DNA of 64,000 bases from Cryomorphaceae bacterium (GCA_017798125.1 CP059070.1:2666001-2730000), one strand, 5' to 3'. Shown: positions 8,891 through 16,853, counted from the stretch's first letter. Notes: generated by a model from the sequence alone, not told the origin. Program-made: numbers and translations.

Positions 8891-10200
8891 ACGGGTTGAG
8901 TCAGCTTTGGGGTCCGATCCTTGGGCAACAACAATAGAACAAGGAGAATCGCAAAGAGCAAACTGCTCAAGGCGAACAATTGTGTATGAAGCTCCGCGTA
9001 AAGCAGGCCGCCACCGAGCATTCCGATCATCGATGCCACACTTCCCAAGCTGCTGGCATACCCTTGAACGGCTCCCTGAACTTGGGGAGTTCCCATGCGC
9101 GATAGCTGAGAAAGGTAGGTGGGCCACATGATCCCATTACCCGCAGCCAACAAGATGCCCGCCAGAATGATTAAAGGCAGCTTTCCGGTTGCGATGACCC
9201 CAAACCCAATGGTCAAGATGACAGCCCCAGAAATCAGAATCCACTGCGGCGAACGATGTTTGCTGAGCCATCTGAGTACAGGGCCCTGAAACAGGATCAT
9301 GATCAGACTTGTCCCGGTTAAAAAGAGACCAAGCTCTGTAGTAGTCCAGCCCAGATCATCACTGACGTACAAGGGCATTCCTAGGTAATAGAAACTAAAG
9401 GCCAACCACGTTAAAAAATATACGGCGAACATGACCGGCATGCCTTTGATCGCCAACACCTCTGACCAAGTCGTTTTCGCCTCAGAAGCCTCATTATTGG
9501 TATAGCAATCCTTCTGCTCTACTTGGAAAAATTGACGGATGGACTTCGCCTTTCCTTCGCGGATGGGTCCTTCACATGGCCGGTTTTCGTACATGCGGTA
9601 TTGAATGACAAATAGAGCAATCAGAGAAATGACCGCAGCGGCTATCACGGGGAGCAAAGTCCCCAGTACCGTGGAAGCCAATAAACCTGCAAAGGCCGGC
9701 CCTATGACCATTCCTAAACTACTGGCCGATGCCATCTTTCCAAAATTTGCCTCACGATCATTTTCATCCGTCACATCAGCCAAATAGGCATTGGCTACCG
9801 AAACATTACCTCCGGTATATCCATCCAGCATTCGGGCTAAGAAAATCAGGGCAAGCGGAACAGTCATAACGTAGGAATCGGACTGCCCTCCTTCCCACAA
9901 GGTCCATTTAGGCAAGAGCAATGCCGTGATAAACAAGATCCAAGCCAACAGTGTCCCCCCTTGACTCAACAAAAGAACTCGTTTTCGACCGATTCGGTCA
10001 GACAGTTTGCCCAAGCGAGGTGCACCAAAGAATTGAAAAAAGGGATAAACAGCCCCCAGAGCTCCATAGAGCAAGGCATTTCCGCCCAAGTCGCGCACCA
10101 TGAATATGAGAATGGGCATGACCACGCTGTAACCCAAGACCCCAATAAAATTGACCATTAATATGGGGAGTAATCTATTTTGACTTGGAGAATCGGACAT
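8887..10200 (-). CDS. MFS transporter (TetA-like drug:H+ antiporter family)
   Basis: 437 residues from ATG at 10200; the frame extends 7 codons to a TTG, but MSDSPSQNRLLPILMVNF is the better start. Twelve hydrophobic segments; the GKLSDRIGRKRVLLLS loop between TM2 and TM3 is the MFS motif A, and LARMLDGYTGGNVSVANAYLADVT is the typical TM4/5 region of TetA-like exporters. Presumably exports small molecules by proton antiport; substrate unknown. A longer cytoplasmic loop of about 40 residues (near residues 205-245) separates the two halves, as usual. Confidence 0.85.
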   Translation of the reverse strand: MSDSPSQNRLLPILMVNFIGVLGYSVVMPILIFMVRDLGGNALLYGALGAVYPFFQFFGAPRLGKLSDRIGRKRVLLLSQGGTLLAWILFITALLLPKWTLWEGGQSDSYVMTVPLALIFLARMLDGYTGGNVSVANAYLADVTDENDREANFGKMASASSLGMVIGPAFAGLLASTVLGTLLPVIAAAVISLIALFVIQYRMYENRPCEGPIREGKAKSIRQFFQVEQKDCYTNNEASEAKTTWSEVLAIKGMPVMFAVYFLTWLAFSFYYLGMPLYVSDDLGWTTTELGLFLTGTSLIMILFQGPVLRWLSKHRSPQWILISGAVILTIGFGVIATGKLPLIILAGILLAAGNGIMWPTYLSQLSRMGTPQVQGAVQGYASSLGSVASMIGMLGGGLLYAELHTQLFALSSLLFAILLVLLLLPKDRTPKLTQPV

Positions 10201-10300
10201 GCTCCAAGATACAATTCCCAACAGTGAAAAGAGTCTTCGAACTCATAATAATACATCCATCGGCTCAAGGTTAATTCTTACTAAAATTTCGATTTGGGTC

Positions 10301-10355
10301 TTGCGGAAGTAAAAAGAAACCATCACTTTTGCATCGTTATTTAGAATTAGTCTAA
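10301..10355 (+). promoter_or_regulatory. Promoter with DtxR/Fur-like operator for DUF6607-pirin
   Basis: A -33-like TTG at 10301-10303 and a -7-like CACTTTTG at 10324-10331 (consensus TAnnTTTG, one mismatch) are 20 bp apart. The perfect dyad TTAGA-ATTAG-TCTAA at 10341-10355 falls just past the predicted start site, a repressor position. It shares 11 of 19 bases with the DtxR consensus in the best register. Metal regulation is inferred. Confidence 0.5.
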
Positions 10356-10386
10356 TCTTCAATAAGCTAAAAAATCTGCGGTGAAT

Positions 10387-11289
10387 ATGAAACGATTCAT
10401 TCTCCTTTCCTTTCTGTCAATCACTACTGCATCATTCGCTCAGACCTCTCATCAAGATCAAGACGCCGAAGCCATTAAAGGCATGTGTGGCTGTTTTGAA
10501 GTTGAATTCAATTTCGCTGAAACCTTTGTCTACGCTGAGGACAGCACCTATACCTCTAGCCCGGTTAAACAAGCGTCTGCACTGGAATGGGTGGAGCTTA
10601 TTGAAGATACGGACGACAAGCTGAGTTTACAGCACTTGCTCATTGTAGGACCTCCTCACGCGCCAACCATCGTGAAACATTGGCGTCAGGACTGGCTCTT
10701 TCAGAACACCGATTTCTACGACTACTACGCGGATAATGAGTGGGTACACCTTGAGCGCACTCCGGAAGAAGTGGTTGGTCAATGGACCCAGCGGGTTTAT
10801 CAAACTGATGACCGTCCACGCTATAGCGCAAGTGCCTCTTGGGTCCATGTTGACGGCCGCAGTTATTGGGAAGCGGAATGCTCAGCGCCTCTTCCTCGAC
10901 GCGAATACACCATTAGGGATGATTACAATGTCACTTACCGCCGCAATCGCCACGAGGTAACTTCAGAAGGGTGGATCCACGATCAAGACAACGATAAAAT
11001 TATCCGCACAAAAGGTGAAGAGGACCTCATCGTCGCACAAGAGAAAGGATACAACACCTATCGATTGACGGACCCTAACAGATGCAAAGCGGCGCGAAAA
11101 TACTGGAAACAGAATAAGGATATGTGGAGTCATGTTCGTACCACATGGGAGCAGTACTACGCCAAGCACGAAGACCTTATTCTTCGTGAAGAGGTCGATG
11201 CAAAAACACTCACCCAACACTTGAATGAGGTAGATCCGAAAGCCAAACCAGAGGAAATTGACGAGCTGGTTGGTAAATTCGTGAAATGA
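10387..11289 (+). CDS. DUF6607 family exported protein
   Basis: 300 residues from ATG 10387 (an in-frame GTG at 10381 is less likely). Signal peptide MKRFILLSFLSITTASFAQ. The motif AIKGMCGCFEVEFNFAETF (residues about 31-50) and the repeated Trp-rich beta-strands with R-R-E-Y-T are characteristic of DUF6607, distantly CpeT/CpcT-like. I recall DUF6607 genes occurring near haem uptake genes in Bacteroidota, so a link to iron/haem is plausible but unproven. Preceded by a metal-repressor-like operator, and overlaps the pirin gene by 4 bp (ATGA). Confidence 0.75.
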   Translation: MKRFILLSFLSITTASFAQTSHQDQDAEAIKGMCGCFEVEFNFAETFVYAEDSTYTSSPVKQASALEWVELIEDTDDKLSLQHLLIVGPPHAPTIVKHWRQDWLFQNTDFYDYYADNEWVHLERTPEEVVGQWTQRVYQTDDRPRYSASASWVHVDGRSYWEAECSAPLPRREYTIRDDYNVTYRRNRHEVTSEGWIHDQDNDKIIRTKGEEDLIVAQEKGYNTYRLTDPNRCKAARKYWKQNKDMWSHVRTTWEQYYAKHEDLILREEVDAKTLTQHLNEVDPKAKPEEIDELVGKFVK

Positions 11290-12140
11290 TCCGATACCTC
11301 CTTCCTGTACAGGAAATAGACATGGGTGGCATACCCATCCTACAAGCACTACCCACGCAACGCGTGGAGCAAGTAGACCCTTACTTGCTACTACATCATG
11401 GCGTCATCCACACCAACCCGCTGACAGACGCCATGCACCAGGGAGTCGGGCCGCATCCCCACCGCGGCTTTTCTCCCGTCACCTTTGTCATCGAAGGTGC
11501 AATTCACCATCGAGATAGTCGAGGCCATAACCAAATTGCCCGGGCAGGTGAAGTCCAATGGATGCACGCGGGTGCGGGCATTGTGCACAGCGAGCGACCA
11601 ACCCCAGAACTAGTTGCATCCGGAGGTCACCAAGAGATCATACAGCTGTGGATCAATTCTCCTGCTTCCGCAAAGATGAAAACGCCAACGTATCAGTACT
11701 TGGCCGAGGAAGAAATACCTACATGGTCCGCCGAAGAAGGTATCCGTATCAAGCTTGTAGCCGGAACGTACGACGGACATCAGATAGCTACAGAGACGCA
11801 AAGCCCACTGTTGATTTTATGGGTTGAAGCGGAAGCCGGAAGTACGTGGACCCTCGACATCCCCACCGAGATGAACGCATCGATTTACACGATCAAAGGC
11901 GGCATTTCTATAGAAGGCTTTGGACGGGTGGATGCCCGCACCCTCGCTGTTGCACAGGAGGGGCTCGATCAATTAAGTATAGAAGCTGTTGAATCTGGGC
12001 AATTTCTTGTTTTGGCCGGAGCGCCCATTGGTGAAAAAGTGACCCAATGGGGGCCTTACGTGATGAATTCACAAACGGAAATTATGGAAGCGCTTCGCGA
12101 CTACCAGATGGGGAAAATGGGAGTCCTAATTGAAGAGTAA
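11286..12140 (+). CDS. Pirin family protein
   Basis: 284 residues, bicupin. The iron-binding ligands of human pirin (His56, His58, His101, Glu103) align with His57, His59, His101 and Glu103 here, in HPHRGF and MHAGAGIVHSE. The C-terminal cupin ends with APIGEKVTQWGPYVMNS, also typical. Pirins bind Fe(II); some are quercetinases and some act as redox sensors. Co-transcribed with the DUF6607 gene upstream (4-bp overlap), under the same putative metal-controlled promoter, which fits an iron-dependent enzyme. Confidence 0.9.
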   Translation: MIRYLLPVQEIDMGGIPILQALPTQRVEQVDPYLLLHHGVIHTNPLTDAMHQGVGPHPHRGFSPVTFVIEGAIHHRDSRGHNQIARAGEVQWMHAGAGIVHSERPTPELVASGGHQEIIQLWINSPASAKMKTPTYQYLAEEEIPTWSAEEGIRIKLVAGTYDGHQIATETQSPLLILWVEAEAGSTWTLDIPTEMNASIYTIKGGISIEGFGRVDARTLAVAQEGLDQLSIEAVESGQFLVLAGAPIGEKVTQWGPYVMNSQTEIMEALRDYQMGKMGVLIEE

Positions 12141-12193
12141 GAAGGCCTACTGGATTTCAAATCGACATTTTTCTGAGGATCAAGAACCTTTAA

Positions 12194-12244
12194 TTGAGTT
12201 GACCGTATAATAGTTACTTTTGTCTTATCAATAGTAATACTATT
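12194..12244 (+). promoter_or_regulatory. icd promoter with adjacent dyad operator
   Basis: -7 box TACTTTTG at 12215-12222 matches Bacteroidota TAnnTTTG exactly; TTG at 12194-12196 lies 18 bp upstream as the -33 element. A perfect dyad AATAGT-AAT-ACTATT at 12230-12244 covers the expected start site and leaves only 5 bp to the ATG, so a bound protein would block initiation. The regulator is unknown. Confidence 0.55.
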
Positions 12245-12249
12245 ATATC

Positions 12250-13761
12250 ATGAGCACTACACAAACTACACCTCCTCCGACCCAAACATTGACGAAAGTC
12301 GCCGTTGCACAAGGCGACGGGATTGGACCGGAGATTATGTCTGCTACGCTGCGGATTCTAGAAGCTGCAGGAGCCCCCATTGACCCTGAATTCATTCAGA
12401 TTGGAGAGAAAACCTATTTGAATGGAGACGCCTCGGGTATTGGCGAAGATGCCTGGGAAACCATCAACAAAAACAAACTCATCCTCAAGGCGCCTATTAC
12501 CACTCCTCAAGGTAAAGGATACAAGAGTTTGAATGTAACCCTGCGGAAGTCGCTAAACCTCTACGCCAATATTCGACCCTGTCGTTCCCTTACGCCCTTT
12601 GTTCCCAGTCTTCACCCCAATATGAATGTGGTGGTCGTTCGCGAGAATGAAGAAGACCTCTACGCGGGAATCGAGCACCGCCAAACGCCAGAAGTGCTTC
12701 AATGCTTGAAGCTCATCACCATCCCGGGAAGTCGCAAGATTGTCCGTGAGGCTTTTGAATACGCCCGAACCAATGGTCGCAAAAAAGTGACCTGCATGGT
12801 GAAGGACAACATCATGAAATTAACGGATGGCGCCTTCCACGATATGTTCAAAGAAATTGGCGCCGAGTATCCCGATATCGAACAGGAAGTTCAAATCATC
12901 GACATCGGCGCGGCGCGCTTGGCCTCCAATCCACTGAACTACGACGTAGTGGTCACCCTTAATCTTTACGGAGACATTATTTCAGACATCACGGCAGAAA
13001 TTGCAGGATCTGTTGGACTTGCTGGGTCGGCGAACATCGGAAAGAACTTCGCCATGTTTGAAGCGATTCACGGATCGGCCCCAGACATTGCCGGGCAAAA
13101 CATCGCCAACCCCAGCGGGCTGCTCAACGGAGCAGTGATGATGCTCCAGCACATCGGCGCCACAGACATCGCAGAGAATATTACCAACGCTTGGTTGAAG
13201 ACCTTAGAAGACGGGGTTCACACTGCGGACATCTTCAGCGAGAACTTCAGTACCGAGAAAGTTGGCACTCAAGAATTTGCCGACGCAGTCATTGCTCGAT
13301 TGGGTCAACGCCCCAGCACATTCGAGCCTGCGAAGTACGCTGCTTCATCGCGCCGTGAGGCGCAAAACGAGGTTGTAGAAGAATCGCTTCCAACTCCGAG
13401 CAAGGAGTTAATGGGAGTGGATGTCTTTTTAGACCACGCGAATAAGGATGCTCAAAAACTCGGAGAGGCCTTGAGTTCTTTAGAAGGCGCGCCACTGAAA
13501 TTGAAGATGATTACAAACCGCGGGGTAAAGGTTTTCCCGAATGGCAATCCTGAGACCTTCTGCACGGACCACTGGCGATGCCGTTTTGTGAGTTTGGACT
13601 CCAATATTCAAGTATCTCCACCGGATTACCGACCTGTTCACGCCCTTGAAGTCATCGAGCTTCAGAAAACGCTGACTGAGCATGGTTTTGATGTCATCAA
13701 AACGGAAAACCTGTACTTCTTTGACGGAGATCGCGGTTTTAGTCTTGGACAAGGCGAGTAA
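12250..13761 (+). CDS. icd: Isocitrate dehydrogenase with C-terminal extension
   Basis: 503 residues; oxidises isocitrate to 2-oxoglutarate in the TCA cycle. GDGIGPEI (23-30), the substrate loop LRKSLNLYANIRPCRSL (98-114), RENEEDLYAGIE and NLYGDIISDITAEIAGSVG mark the beta-decarboxylating dehydrogenase family. The Thermus/Rickettsia-type form has an extra C-terminal domain, here from about residue 385. The cofactor motif HGSAPDIAGQNIANP carries Asp279, Ile280 and Ala286 where NADP-dependent E. coli IDH has Lys344, Tyr345 and Val351, predicting NAD+ rather than NADP+. A dispersed hairpin copy at 13345-13367 encodes part of the interdomain linker. Has its own promoter and a strong terminator. 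Confidence 0.9.
   Translation: MSTTQTTPPPTQTLTKVAVAQGDGIGPEIMSATLRILEAAGAPIDPEFIQIGEKTYLNGDASGIGEDAWETINKNKLILKAPITTPQGKGYKSLNVTLRKSLNLYANIRPCRSLTPFVPSLHPNMNVVVVRENEEDLYAGIEHRQTPEVLQCLKLITIPGSRKIVREAFEYARTNGRKKVTCMVKDNIMKLTDGAFHDMFKEIGAEYPDIEQEVQIIDIGAARLASNPLNYDVVVTLNLYGDIISDITAEIAGSVGLAGSANIGKNFAMFEAIHGSAPDIAGQNIANPSGLLNGAVMMLQHIGATDIAENITNAWLKTLEDGVHTADIFSENFSTEKVGTQEFADAVIARLGQRPSTFEPAKYAASSRREAQNEVVEESLPTPSKELMGVDVFLDHANKDAQKLGEALSSLEGAPLKLKMITNRGVKVFPNGNPETFCTDHWRCRFVSLDSNIQVSPPDYRPVHALEVIELQKTLTEHGFDVIKTENLYFFDGDRGFSLGQGE
13345..13367 (+). repeat. Hairpin element copy E (in icd interdomain linker)
   Basis: TCATC head, arm GCGCC, loop GTGA, perfect arm GGCGC, then AAAA. It encodes SSRREAQN, between the catalytic domain and the C-terminal extension, in frame. 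Confidence 0.7.
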
Positions 13762-13780
13762 AACGCTCTTAGCATAAGTG

Positions 13781-13816
13781 AAGGCCTTGCGATTTCCGCA
13801 GGGCCTTTTTATTTTA
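13781..13816 (+). terminator. Rho-independent terminator after icd
   Basis: An 11-bp stem (13781-13791 with 13797-13807, one G-T pair), loop ATTTC, followed by TTTATTTT. It separates icd from the Crp/Fnr gene. Confidence 0.9.
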
Positions 13817-13837
13817 ACAGCATCAGTACACCCACCT

Positions 13838-14434
13838 ATGGCCGATTTGGCATCCACTGTACGGTTTTTAAAAGACACCTTCACCACGGTCAGCCTCAAC
13901 GACCTCACGGAGATTGTTAAGGCCTCGAAAATCCGGAAGTATGAAGCGGGGACCCTATTGCTGCATCAAGGTGAAAAGGAAACAGACGTGCGTATTTTAA
14001 TGAGTGGACTTGTGCGCTTGTATACCATGCAGAGCGATGGAGAAGAGAAAACTCTGGCCTACATGGAGCGCGGTGATCACGTCGCTTCGGTTCAAACGGT
14101 ACTTCGTGGAGAAGCCGGTCTGTTCTACGCGGAGGTCATGGAGCCCATTCAGTGCCTTCAGTTCGATTCCAAAGTAATGGACGAGCTCGAGAAAAGGAAT
14201 CCAAGATTACAACAGTTCAAGGTTCGGGGTATGGAACGGGCTCTGGATAAGATGATCGACTTGGTTCAATTCCACATCCTATACAAACCGGAGGAGCGTT
14301 TCAAAGTCTTTGCCGAACGTCATCCCAAATTATTGGATCGCGTTTCTCAGAAGAACTTGGCGTCTATGCTCGGAATGACGCCAGTATCGCTCTCGCGGAT
14401 CAAGAACCGGCTCAAAGAAGAAGAAAATGATTGA
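13838..14434 (+). CDS. Crp/Fnr family transcriptional regulator
   Basis: 198 residues from ATG 13838; the frame is open upstream but there it runs through the icd terminator. Residues about 10-120 form a cyclic-nucleotide-type beta-roll (EAGTLLLHQGEKETDVRILMSGLVRLY); the C-terminal helix-turn-helix is QKNLASMLGMTPVSLSRIKNRL (about 171-192). There is no cysteine cluster for an Fe-S centre, so it is not FNR proper. In Bacteroidota such proteins respond to diverse or unknown signals. A 20-bp FNR-geometry palindrome begins right after the stop codon and may be its own target. Confidence 0.85.
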   Translation: MADLASTVRFLKDTFTTVSLNDLTEIVKASKIRKYEAGTLLLHQGEKETDVRILMSGLVRLYTMQSDGEEKTLAYMERGDHVASVQTVLRGEAGLFYAEVMEPIQCLQFDSKVMDELEKRNPRLQQFKVRGMERALDKMIDLVQFHILYKPEERFKVFAERHPKLLDRVSQKNLASMLGMTPVSLSRIKNRLKEEEND

Positions 14435-14454
14435 GAATTAACAGACGTTAATTC
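14435..14454. promoter_or_regulatory. 20-bp perfect dyad after crp gene
   Basis: GAATTAAC, spacer AGAC, GTTAATTC. The inner TTAAC-N4-GTTAA has the half-site length and spacing of FNR-type sites (TTGAT-N4-ATCAA). No T-run follows, so it is not a terminator. It starts at the base after the regulator stop and lies 53 bp before a small ORF. Confidence 0.5.
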
Positions 14455-14507
14455 GGTTCCCGACGATTTGCCCTTGTTTTGCTTCGTAGAACAAACAAAT
14501 CCCCACT

Positions 14508-14612
14508 ATGAACCGCTTCACCACCCCGCGCACCCAACAACTTCTCATCAAAATCGCCTGCGCCACTTTCTTTCCATTGATGTACCTCATTGGGCACGCC
14601 ATAGCGGCCTGA
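14508..14612 (+). CDS. Possible 34-residue membrane peptide
   Basis: ATG 14508 to TGA 14612. After a short basic N-terminus with TTPRTQQLL, residues about 13-34 (IKIACATFFPLMYLIGHAIAA) form one membrane helix. It lies just downstream of a 20-bp palindrome and of the Crp/Fnr gene and ends 5 bp before the stop of an opposing small gene. I do not recognise the family; coding status rests only on composition and placement. Confidence 0.4.
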   Translation: MNRFTTPRTQQLLIKIACATFFPLMYLIGHAIAA

Positions 14613-14617
14613 GGACT

Positions 14618-14824
14618 TCAGGGGTGGTCGTAAAAATGACCGTCTTCCCATCGCTTATCGCTTTCGACACCATCTTTGAGGACTTTATAGACCATCCAAA
14701 AGACCGGAATCGGACTTAAGAAAAACAATAGCGAAGTTAGGGGTACAATACCCAGGAATGGAGAAAGGGCATAGAGTACTAAGTAAAGTGTGGCCAGGAG
14801 AATCGGGCCTTTGACGTTTTCCAT
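14618..14824 (-). CDS. Small two-helix membrane protein
   Basis: 68 residues: two hydrophobic helices (about 7-24 and 27-46) followed by a charged tail KVLKDGVESDKRWEDGHFYDHP. Typical of short conserved membrane proteins of Bacteroidota, function unknown. It stands alone on the minus strand, convergent with the 34-residue ORF and divergent from the alpha/beta hydrolase. Confidence 0.6.
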   Translation of the reverse strand: MENVKGPILLATLYLVLYALSPFLGIVPLTSLLFFLSPIPVFWMVYKVLKDGVESDKRWEDGHFYDHP

Positions 14825-14917
14825 ATTCAGTGAACATCCGCGAGGTTTTATTGGTTCATCGGCGCAGTTAGTTCTCTGAAAAAGAATACCTTATTGGTCA
14901 ACCTTCAACCCTAGACC

Positions 14918-16276
14918 ATGCGTATTGTCGGAATCCTAGCCCTCCTCCTATCCTCATTCTTTGTTTCAGGCCAAGTCCTGCACTGGAAAACGGAGCCGGA
15001 AGGACATTACCGAGGAGCTTACCAATGGGAGCATTCCCTGCAGTTTATCGATGCTGAAATATATCGAGAAGGAGACGCCCTTATGATCCGTTCGCGTATC
15101 CCGGAATGGACCGATTACGGCTTCCTCGAAAGTGAAATGCAAAGGGACAGCGTTGGCCTCTATACCTTCAATACTTATTGGGGGAAGACAACGGCCCGAT
15201 TCGACTCCGTATACAGAGAGTGGATTGGTCATGTGGACTACGACTTAAGTCGCCTTGACTTCCATATGAAAGCCGTCGTTCGTCCGGGAAAAAACAATCC
15301 CGTTGAAAAGACAGATTGGACCATCAATCGAGGTGAGGTTCAACTAAACGGAGAGCTTTGGGTTCCCGCGAGTACAGAACCGCTACCCCTCGCTATTCTC
15401 ATCCATGGACGAGGTTGCGGCGATCGATCCGGATTTATCGGTAAAGCGGAAGCCTTGAGCAAGCAGGGAATTGCCGTGTTTATGTACGACAAGAGAGGAA
15501 CCGGGCAAAGCACCGGAGATTGCGCACTGGCCGTCCACGATGAATTGGTGGCTGACGCCGTAGCTGTTTTCGACACCCTGACCAGTCAAGAGGCCTTTAC
15601 GCCCGGACGTTCTGGATTTATCGGTTACAGCGCAGGCGGCTGGATCAGTCCGGCGGCCTCGGCCAAATGCAATCCGAAACCCGGTTTTCTAATAACCGTA
15701 GTGGGGCCGGCAACCTCGGTGAAAGGACAACAACTCGACGGAGCTCGAGCCTTTGGAAAGGTGTACGGCTATTCACAAGCGGACTCCCTGGCCATTGAGC
15801 GCTATACGAATTTGACCTTCGAAACCCGCAACCCCTCCAAGACCTACAAAGAAATGCGCAGATTGCTCGATGAAGGTCAGGGTAAATCTTGGTTGAACTG
15901 GCTTGAGGACACCGATATTCCCTCCAGTCCTGAGGCCATTTCGGAACTCTGGGTTCAGCGTTTTAGCTATGATCCTGGACCAGATCTCCAAAGTCTTCAG
16001 ATACCTGTTTTGAGCCTCTTGGGCGGCAGTGATCCTGTGGTACCCTGGGAAACCAACAGCGCTCGATTCATGGAAGTCATGGCCAATAATCCGTATGCTC
16101 GTTGTGTCATAATGCCCAAGGCGAGTCACGGAATGGAACACGGGGATCGTCAAGTTGAATTGGATATTGACCTTTGGTTCAAACCCTCCTACTACAAGTT
16201 TGATCGCGTTGCTCCTGGGGTCTACGAGGAAATCATCGATTTCATTCATAAAAAAACCGCCACTGGAGTCCAGTAG
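14918..16276 (+). CDS. Exported alpha/beta hydrolase
   Basis: 452 residues with signal peptide MRIVGILALLLSSFFVSGQ. After an N-terminal beta domain (about 20-140), the hydrolase core contains the oxyanion HGRGCGDRSG, the nucleophile elbow GYSAGG (Ser238), the acid loop LGGSDPVVPWE and the catalytic histidine in KASHGMEHG. The layout resembles prolyl-peptidase/esterase-like periplasmic hydrolases; substrate unknown. The stop codon TAG lies inside the downstream bidirectional terminator hairpin. Confidence 0.85.
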   Translation: MRIVGILALLLSSFFVSGQVLHWKTEPEGHYRGAYQWEHSLQFIDAEIYREGDALMIRSRIPEWTDYGFLESEMQRDSVGLYTFNTYWGKTTARFDSVYREWIGHVDYDLSRLDFHMKAVVRPGKNNPVEKTDWTINRGEVQLNGELWVPASTEPLPLAILIHGRGCGDRSGFIGKAEALSKQGIAVFMYDKRGTGQSTGDCALAVHDELVADAVAVFDTLTSQEAFTPGRSGFIGYSAGGWISPAASAKCNPKPGFLITVVGPATSVKGQQLDGARAFGKVYGYSQADSLAIERYTNLTFETRNPSKTYKEMRRLLDEGQGKSWLNWLEDTDIPSSPEAISELWVQRFSYDPGPDLQSLQIPVLSLLGGSDPVVPWETNSARFMEVMANNPYARCVIMPKASHGMEHGDRQVELDIDLWFKPSYYKFDRVAPGVYEEIIDFIHKKTATGVQ

Positions 16277-16285
16277 CGGTCTTTT
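16256..16285. terminator. Bidirectional terminator between hydrolase and hsp20
   Basis: Stem ACCGC-C-ACTGG / CCAGT-A-GCGGT (one mismatch, 3-nt loop), with an A-run on the left and CTTTT on the right, so it can act on both strands. It overlaps the last codons of the hydrolase gene. Confidence 0.8.
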
Positions 16286-16307
16286 GGGGATATATAGACG
16301 CCTGTGC

Positions 16308-16742
16308 TTAGGCGATACTGATTTGACGCGGAGCCTGCACCTTCGCTTCTTCTCTCTTAGGAATCGAAATATTCAAGATTCCATCCTCATACGTGGCTCC
16401 GATCTCCTGCATGTCTGCGCTTTTGGGAAGTTTAAAACGGCGCTCAAAGCTTCCATAGTTAAATTCCTTACGCGCAAACTTGCCCTTGGTTTCCTCCTCC
16501 GTGCTAACCTCGGCAGAGACCACCAATGTTTCGTTTTCTAACTCAATTTTGAAGTCCTCCTTCTTGAGTCCTGGGGCCGCAAAAGCCAATCCAAAGGCAT
16601 CGTCGTGCTCGACAATATTCACAGCAGGTGACGTTCCTTTTGCGCGAGTCACGAAGTCGTCGTGAAAAAGATCACGCATAAAAAAGTCGTCGAAGATGCT
16701 GGGGAAAGCCGGTTTGCGGTTGTGTTTGATCAATGTCATCAT
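16308..16742 (-). CDS. Small heat-shock protein (Hsp20/alpha-crystallin)
   Basis: 144 residues from the ATG at 16742; an open extension to 16967 would run through the promoter and is rejected. The alpha-crystallin domain spans about residues 40-135: AFGLAFAAPGLKKEDFKIELENETLVVSAE, the YGSFERRFKLP loop, and the C-terminal ISIPKRE. Acts as an ATP-independent holdase for unfolding proteins. Regulation is the interesting part: a sigma-54-type promoter and two upstream dyads precede it (separate entries). Confidence 0.93.
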   Translation of the reverse strand: MMTLIKHNRKPAFPSIFDDFFMRDLFHDDFVTRAKGTSPAVNIVEHDDAFGLAFAAPGLKKEDFKIELENETLVVSAEVSTEEETKGKFARKEFNYGSFERRFKLPKSADMQEIGATYEDGILNISIPKREEAKVQAPRQISIA

Positions 16743-16808
16743 TGTATGTTTTAATCGTTGATTATCTGGTTTGTTGAAGACCCTTGTTCGCGTCTTCCCC
16801 CTCCTTAA

Positions 16809-16825
16809 GTCAAGATGTGTGCCAG
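16809..16825 (-). promoter_or_regulatory. Sigma-54-type -24/-12 promoter of hsp20
   Basis: Minus strand reads C-TGGCACA-CATC-TTGA-C, against consensus TGGCACR-N4-TTGC: only the last base of the -12 box deviates. Predicted start near 16800, leaving a leader of about 58 nt. Confidence 0.65.
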
Positions 16826-16829
16826 TGGG

Positions 16830-16853
16830 TTTTTGGGCCTCACGGTCCGATAA
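16830..16853 (-). repeat. Hairpin element copy F (in hsp20 promoter region)
   Basis: Minus strand: TTATC head, arm GGACC, loop GTGA, arm GGCCC (one mismatch), then AAAAA. It sits between the -24 element and the upstream dyads. Confidence 0.5.
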
